Both the position numbers and the translations under genes were made by a program. A DNA stretch of 10,368 bases, from positions 1 to 10,368 of the forward strand of contig JASLRF010000071.1 of the NCBI GenBank assembly GCA_030744095.1, in the 5' to 3' direction. The DNA is from Pirellulaceae bacterium. GTDB lineage: Bacteria > Planctomycetota > Planctomycetia > Pirellulales > Pirellulaceae. Positions within the stretch are counted from its first letter, which is position 1. Each line of letters starts with the position of its first letter. The notes below the pieces were generated by a model. That model saw nothing but the letters and a program-made list of their open reading frames with translations. It was not told where the DNA came from and searched no databases. Shown here piece by piece: positions 6,449-10,368 of this stretch.

Positions 6449-8159
6449 AGACCCAATGTTCCATCAGTTCAATATGCTCGCGCTTGGCAATCGTGACAAT
6501 GTCGTCCTTGGCGTCAAAGTACGCTTTCACGGCATCGGAATCCCACTGATCGCCAGCCCCTTCTCGCAGAATCTGATCGACTCTTTCGTCGCACATTCCC
6601 TTACGATAGGGTCGGTCGCTGGTCATAGCATCGTACGAATCAGCGACGGCCACAATCCGAGCGATCAAGGGTGTCTCTTCAGCTTTCAGACCGTGAGGAT
6701 AGCCGCCGCCATTCCACTGTTCATGGTGATGCAGCACGGCCGGCAAGACGTCCGAAAGCTGTTTCAAGTCGGCTATGATCCGATATCCCATCTCCGGATG
6801 CATCTTGATATGTTCAAATTCCAGATCCGTCAGTCGGCCAGCCTTTCGCAGCACGCTGTCATCGATGCCAATCTTTCCGACATCATGCAGCAGACCGGCC
6901 ATGTAAATCGTATTGACGGTCTTGGGTTTGCAGCGCATTTCCAGAGCGATTCGTGCGGAAATGCGTGCGACGCGGTCACTGTGGCCGCTGGTGTACGGGT
7001 CCTTGGCGTCGATTGCCGAGACCAGTGCTCGCACAACGTTGGCCACAAACTCGGCCTGCTCGCGGTAGAGTTGGCGGTTGCTGCTGTGAATCCCCAGAAG
7101 CGCCCCGAGCGAATTCAAGAGCTGTGCTTCGATGGTGCCGAATTCCAGTCCTTCCCGATGATTGAAGGCAGCGAGCCAACCAAAGACGTTATTGCCTTCG
7201 GAGAGAGGAACAATGATCACCTGGCGAATTCGCGGAAACGGCCACGCGTCCCCTCCGGTGACACTCGCATTGGCAATGTAGGGCTTGGAATCGCGTTTTA
7301 GATCGGTGTAATCGATGAGCTTCGTAAATTCATGACGATCGAACTGGCAATCGCCAGCGGAACAAAACTCCGGGGATTTGGCGTTACGAAAGGACGCTTC
7401 GCCTTCGTCAGTCGCGGGCAAGTATTGCACCACGAACCCTTCGGCCGGGACGCATTCCGAGAGCCACTCCGTCGCCATGTGACCGATTTCACCCTCGGTG
7501 CTGGAAATGCGGAGATTCTGGGTGACGGTGTGGAGGAGGCTGATTTCTTCGTATGTTGTTGCGAGATTCTCTGAAACCTCTTCGACGTCGCGCGCATATC
7601 GCTTGGCCGTCGCTTCGGCGATTCGTTTGCCGCTGACAGCCTCGGCCAGCCTGAGCAGCGTCTGCGGTGACCAAACTTCTTGCCCGCGAGCCCACTCCAA
7701 CGTGTCTTCCATCGCCATCGCAAGAAGCGCCGAAGCATCGCCCAGTGAATCGTCGGCATCGATCTCACGTGTCACAAACCAGGCGGTTACGACGGTGTTC
7801 GTGTCCACTTCGGAGGGGACCGGCACGGCAAGCGACAACACGCCGTCGCCTTCAAGAATGAAACCTGCTTCCTGACGTTCTTGGACAGCCACAACCAAGT
7901 CTTCCATAGCCAGTTGGTCTCCAACGGGCTGGCTCTTACTGCCATGAATCAGATTCCCGGACATTCCTTCCCACACGGAAAACTCAACCGCAAAGTAGTG
8001 GTCAAAATCCCGCAGGAGATCACAACATTTCGTCGCGGTTGGGAGCACTTCGGTAGTGGATTCCAGGGAAAGCAAGTCATTCGCCTTGGTCGTTTTTGAG
8101 AATGCCAACGCCGCCCGAAGGAAATGGACTCCGTGTGCGGACTCAAAAACGTACCCCAC
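6447..8159 (-). CDS. GAF-HD-GYP protein, predicted cyclic-di-GMP phosphodiesterase
   Basis: The product (570 aa from the GTG at 8157-8159) ends in an HD-GYP domain from about residue 368 to 525. All signature elements are present: GHSDRV (H393), LLHDVGKIG (H425, D426, K429), HPEMGYRI (H454), HHHEQWNGGGYPHGL (H478/H479, E480, GYP 486-488) and VADSYDAM (D507). These form the metal-binding site that linearises and hydrolyses c-di-GMP in characterised members. A GAF-like sensory region covers about 205-360, preceded by a predicted coiled coil (about 185-215). The first 180 residues may form another divergent sensory domain. No membrane segment is evident, so the protein is probably cytoplasmic. 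The start is uncertain: GTG 8159 follows an in-frame stop almost directly and lacks a clear Shine-Dalgarno; the next ATG (residue 66) would trim the N-terminus. The gene lies 111 nt downstream of the M50 protease gene on the same strand. Confidence 0.92.
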   Translation of the reverse strand: MGYVFESAHGVHFLRAALAFSKTTKANDLLSLESTTEVLPTATKCCDLLRDFDHYFAVEFSVWEGMSGNLIHGSKSQPVGDQLAMEDLVVAVQERQEAGFILEGDGVLSLAVPVPSEVDTNTVVTAWFVTREIDADDSLGDASALLAMAMEDTLEWARGQEVWSPQTLLRLAEAVSGKRIAEATAKRYARDVEEVSENLATTYEEISLLHTVTQNLRISSTEGEIGHMATEWLSECVPAEGFVVQYLPATDEGEASFRNAKSPEFCSAGDCQFDRHEFTKLIDYTDLKRDSKPYIANASVTGGDAWPFPRIRQVIIVPLSEGNNVFGWLAAFNHREGLEFGTIEAQLLNSLGALLGIHSSNRQLYREQAEFVANVVRALVSAIDAKDPYTSGHSDRVARISARIALEMRCKPKTVNTIYMAGLLHDVGKIGIDDSVLRKAGRLTDLEFEHIKMHPEMGYRIIADLKQLSDVLPAVLHHHEQWNGGGYPHGLKAEETPLIARIVAVADSYDAMTSDRPYRKGMCDERVDQILREGAGDQWDSDAVKAYFDAKDDIVTIAKREHIELMEHWV

Positions 8160-8270
8160 GACTTAGAGGATGCAATCTTCGTTGATGGGTGGGCGAACAG
8201 CTGTGCGCCGTGCGCCGAAAAGGACGACCGTCACAATCGCTATAACGGCCAAAGTAGCACCTTGGTGCGT

Positions 8271-9341
8271 CTATTGGCTGTTTCGCTGCCGGTATCGATG
8301 ACTGACGCGTTTCAACAGCAACTGCTCTTCGTGCGAGAGTTGATCCATGCCCTTGTCGTGCAACCGCTCCAAGATCTCGTCGACGCGGCGTTCCTCTTCT
8401 TGTTCGACTTCCGATTGCCGCCTGAGTTTCTCGCGCCGCTTGCGCTCCAGCCAACGTTTGAATGGGCCATCGTGAGGCGGACGCGGTTTGCTACTCTGCT
8501 CTAGGCTCATGTATCCCTGGGAAAAATCGTACTCGAACAAGTCATCCTCAGACTCGACCTCTTCCACGCGATCTTCTTCGTGCTTGGCACTGAAGTACAA
8601 GAATATTGACAGCAAGGCCAGCGAGAACCAGATTGGAATCTGTGCTGTCGTTTTTTCTGCCGTGTCGAAGTAGTACCCCTGTAGCCAGGCAAACACCAAT
8701 AAGGCCAAGGCGGCGAATTTGGCCAGTGCGGCCACAAACAAAGCCGCCCTGCGAGGGCTGGCGTCGGGCCACAAACCAGTCAGCGCGGCACGTAACGCCC
8801 TCCCACCGTCAAACGGAAAGGCGGGCAATAGATTCGCCAACATCACGACCCAGTTGATCCAGAACGTCAGCTTCAAAGTGCCGATCAAACCCGCCTGTTC
8901 GACCAGGTCCCTGGGTGCCAACGGATCGAGCAAGCCCATCACGGATCCTGGCGACAAAAACTGCAGGGCCGCTCCACACACCAGGCAAATCGTCAAGTTA
9001 ACAAGTGGCCCGGCCAAATGCATCAAGCATTCGGCAAATGGGTCGGGCGGTGGCCGCATCGACGTCAGCCCGCCCAAAGGGCCAATGACAATTTCGTCAC
9101 CGTCACCACCCGTTCGTATCGCGGCAAAGTAGTGCCCCCACTCGTGCAGCAAGACGCTCGTCAACAGAATGCAGAGGCTTCCCGCGGCAATCCAAACTAA
9201 ATCGTGGGAAGCGGGTTCTTGACTGGCCTGCCAGGCGAAGAAGAACGTGCACACAGCGAAGAGGAGGAAGAACATGTGCAGACGCACATGATGGCCGCCC
9301 CAGCGGCCGAGACCGATGCTCCAGGATGTGTGACTGCGCAT
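8271..9341 (-). CDS. Site-2-type M50 membrane metalloprotease with a C-terminal cytoplasmic tail
   Basis: This 356-aa polytopic protein carries the zinc-protease motif HEWGH at 66-70 within a hydrophobic helix, HLAGPLVN at 108-115, and NLLPAFPFDGGRALRA at 170-185, whose D178 is the third metal ligand. This is the arrangement of the S2P/M50B family, which cleaves membrane-embedded substrates. Hydrophobic segments lie near 22-38, 48-66, 112-130, 157-175, 200-222 and 236-252. An acidic linker (about 253-282) follows, then a basic, coiled-coil-like stretch. Residues 320-347, DEILERLHDKGMDQLSHEEQ onward, resemble the short DUF6576-type tail (ILdKi...G.dSLt.eE...L...S) found at the end of bacterial rhomboid and M50 proteases. 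There is no PDZ domain. The start ATG at 9339-9341 has a modest GGGA upstream. The substrate cannot be told from the sequence. Confidence 0.92.
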   Translation of the reverse strand: MRSHTSWSIGLGRWGGHHVRLHMFFLLFAVCTFFFAWQASQEPASHDLVWIAAGSLCILLTSVLLHEWGHYFAAIRTGGDGDEIVIGPLGGLTSMRPPPDPFAECLMHLAGPLVNLTICLVCGAALQFLSPGSVMGLLDPLAPRDLVEQAGLIGTLKLTFWINWVVMLANLLPAFPFDGGRALRAALTGLWPDASPRRAALFVAALAKFAALALLVFAWLQGYYFDTAEKTTAQIPIWFSLALLSIFLYFSAKHEEDRVEEVESEDDLFEYDFSQGYMSLEQSSKPRPPHDGPFKRWLERKRREKLRRQSEVEQEEERRVDEILERLHDKGMDQLSHEEQLLLKRVSHRYRQRNSQ

Positions 9342-9389
9342 GAACGTCCCGCGTCTTCACTTTGGGGATTGGTCGGCCAAACCTGTGAA

Positions 9390-9412
9390 TGATATTTTAT
9401 CAGCCGATCGGC
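9390..9412. promoter_or_regulatory. Paired palindromes in a divergent promoter region, possible operator
   Basis: TGATATTTTATCA (9390-9402) is an inverted repeat with 5-bp arms and a 3-nt centre. One base further on, GCCGATCGGC (9403-9412) is a perfect 10-bp palindrome. Both sit about 50-70 bp upstream of the leftward protease start and about 145 bp upstream of the rightward Nudix start. The AT-rich first element could also supply a -10 box. The placement suits a regulator-binding site, but no regulator is known. Confidence 0.3.
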
Positions 9413-9555
9413 AGGCCTTCAATCGAAATCCGACCGAATCAGCTTCTGGCATATCTAGGCTGCGGCCAGAAACCTCGGTCCCGTTGTCGCCACCACGAAG
9501 CTTCGGCACAATCGGGGAGAATCGCCTGGATCTTTCCCCCGTTGGAGTCAACTTG

Positions 9556-10086
9556 ATGACCCTCGAATCTCGTCAATTGCTGAATACAGCGCGCTTTCGC
9601 GTCGAGCAAGTTACCCGTACGCTCGGCGATGGCAGCCTGCATCGTCGGCAAATCGTGCGGCACCCCGGCGCCGTGACAATCCTGCCAATGGTGGACGACG
9701 AGCGTGTCTGCTTGATTCGGAACTACCGAGTTTCCGTGGACGAAACCCTGATCGAACTTCCTGCGGGGACACGTGAACCAGACGAATCACCTGAAGCGAC
9801 GGCGCATCGCGAGTTGATCGAAGAGACTGGGTACAAAGCAGGACAACTCACGCTGCTTCATCAGTTCTTTCTATCACCGGGCATCTTGGACGAGCGCATG
9901 GTTCTGTTCCTGGCAACCGATTTGTGCGAGATCGGGACCAATCGAGAAATCGGCGAAGAAATCGAAAACCTGGTGGTTCCCTTGGCCGACGCTATCGACA
10001 TGATTCAAGATGGACGGATCCAGGATGCCAAGACAATCGTTGGGATCTTGTCTTATCACCAGCTCCACCGCACGGAATTGCGCTAG
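9556..10086 (+). CDS. Nudix hydrolase, ADP-ribose pyrophosphatase type
   Basis: The start is the ATG at 9556 (176 aa), with GGAG 8 nt upstream; the same frame is open back to 9340 but that part overlaps the divergent protease start and looks non-coding. A complete Nudix box (GX5EX7REUXEEXGU) spans residues 71-93: G71, E77, R85, E86, E89, E90 and G92 are all present. It is preceded by IELPAG and followed by FFLSPGILDERMVLFLA, both typical of the ADP-ribose/NDP-sugar pyrophosphatase branch, which hydrolyses ADP-ribose to AMP and ribose 5-phosphate using Mg2+. The substrate assignment is by family resemblance. The protein is cytoplasmic, with no signal or membrane segment. It is transcribed divergently from the protease and converges with the histidine kinase gene. 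Confidence 0.9.
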   Translation: MTLESRQLLNTARFRVEQVTRTLGDGSLHRRQIVRHPGAVTILPMVDDERVCLIRNYRVSVDETLIELPAGTREPDESPEATAHRELIEETGYKAGQLTLLHQFFLSPGILDERMVLFLATDLCEIGTNREIGEEIENLVVPLADAIDMIQDGRIQDAKTIVGILSYHQLHRTELR

Positions 10087-10147
10087 AGCGCGTGCCGATT
10101 CACTGTAGCGGCTTTGCGCCGTTTGGACTCATGAAACAAAGCACCGC

Positions 10148-10181
10148 GGACGCTTCATGTCAGTGCAACACGCACTAGTCC
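10148..10181. terminator. Weak hairpin between convergent Nudix and histidine kinase genes
   Basis: AGTGC (10162-10166) pairs with GCACT (10172-10176) around a 5-nt loop, inside a possible outer GGAC 10148-10151 / GTCC 10178-10181 pairing. There is no T-tract on either strand, so it is only a possible terminator-like structure in the 145-bp gap between convergent genes. Confidence 0.2.
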
Positions 10182-10231
10182 ACCGGCTGCCGAGCGAAGA
10201 TTGGGAAATCAGGTGATCGCCACTTGAGCGT

Positions 10232-10368
10232 TCACGCGGAAGAAGGCATCTGGACCGTCGGCTGTTCGACGTACGCCTTGGCGATCGTGAAGAAAAAACA
10301 GCTGCCTTGTCCAGGCCGGGATTCGGCCCAGATCTGCCCACCATGGCGTTCAAGAATACGCTTGCAAA
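10232..10368 (-). CDS. Sensor histidine kinase, C-terminal fragment (5' part outside the window)
   Basis: On the minus strand the last 44 codons of a gene are visible, ending at the TGA at 10234-10232. They read [20 protein letters not shown] followed by [15 protein letters not shown] and a short tail. This is the G2-box end of a HATPase_c domain, whose GG.IW.ES.PG.GS.F.FT pattern is diagnostic for two-component sensor kinases that autophosphorylate from ATP. The sensory and dimerisation regions lie beyond the window. No response-regulator gene follows it downstream within the window, so any partner must lie elsewhere or upstream. Confidence 0.9.
   Translation of the reverse strand, partial: CKRILERHGGQIWAESRPGQGSCFFFTIAKAYVEQPTVQMPSSA

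Noticed and set aside
6189..7301. Long rightward open frame (370 codons) opposite the HD-GYP gene
   Set aside because: It overlaps the ygfZ end and runs antisense to a gene with complete HD-GYP motifs; it has no domain, ribosome-binding site or sensible composition.
9340..9555. 72-codon N-terminal extension of the Nudix gene
   Set aside because: The extension is low-complexity and overlaps the divergent control region; the ATG at 9556 has a well-placed GGAG and starts just before the conserved domain.

Overview
The window most likely comes from a planctomycete of the Pirellula/Rhodopirellula type. The main evidence is a large exported protein that resembles the planctomycete-restricted DUF1598 family, including a TIAPDSWDDVGGPG-type motif. 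Further support comes from a partial HEAT-like orphan gene, a LarA-like (DUF2088) protein and well-spaced genes of moderately high GC that change strand often. This assignment is inferred from protein character only; no rRNA or other marker gene is present. No tRNA, CRISPR array, insertion sequence or phage gene was seen.

Layout, left to right. (1) 1-762 (+): the 3' part of an unrecognised gene. (2) 763-921: a convergent intergenic gap packed with three hairpins. (3) 922-2691 (-): the DUF1598-like secreted protein. (4) 2858-2888: a clear intrinsic terminator for the next gene. (5) 2941-3567 (-): a small secreted protein made almost wholly of Gln-Lys-Gly units with 19 cysteines after the signal peptide; this is the least explained and most interesting gene here. 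(6) 3568-4095: a divergent intergenic region holding a near-consensus sigma-70-type promoter for the rightward genes. (7) 4096-5310 (+): a LarA-like protein that appears to lack the catalytic and cofactor-binding residues of lactate racemase. (8) 5370-6349 (+): a YgfZ folate-binding protein gene broken by one -1 frameshift. (9) 6447-8159 (-): a GAF plus HD-GYP protein, a predicted cyclic-di-GMP phosphodiesterase. (10) 8271-9341 (-): a site-2-type M50 membrane metalloprotease, upstream of the HD-GYP gene on the same strand. (11) 9342-9555: a divergent control region with two adjacent palindromes. (12) 9556-10086 (+): a Nudix hydrolase of the ADP-ribose pyrophosphatase type. (13) 10232-10368 (-): the C-terminal end of a sensor histidine kinase that runs off the window.

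Working together: the LarA-like and ygfZ genes probably form one rightward transcript from the promoter at 3943-3972. The protease and HD-GYP genes probably form one leftward transcript, pairing regulated intramembrane proteolysis with c-di-GMP turnover; this pairing is an inference from position. The Cys-rich gene is a separate unit closed by its own terminator. I see no coherent multi-gene defence or mobile system. The most novel item is the QKG-repeat Cys-rich secreted protein, followed by the apparently catalytically degenerate LarA-like protein.
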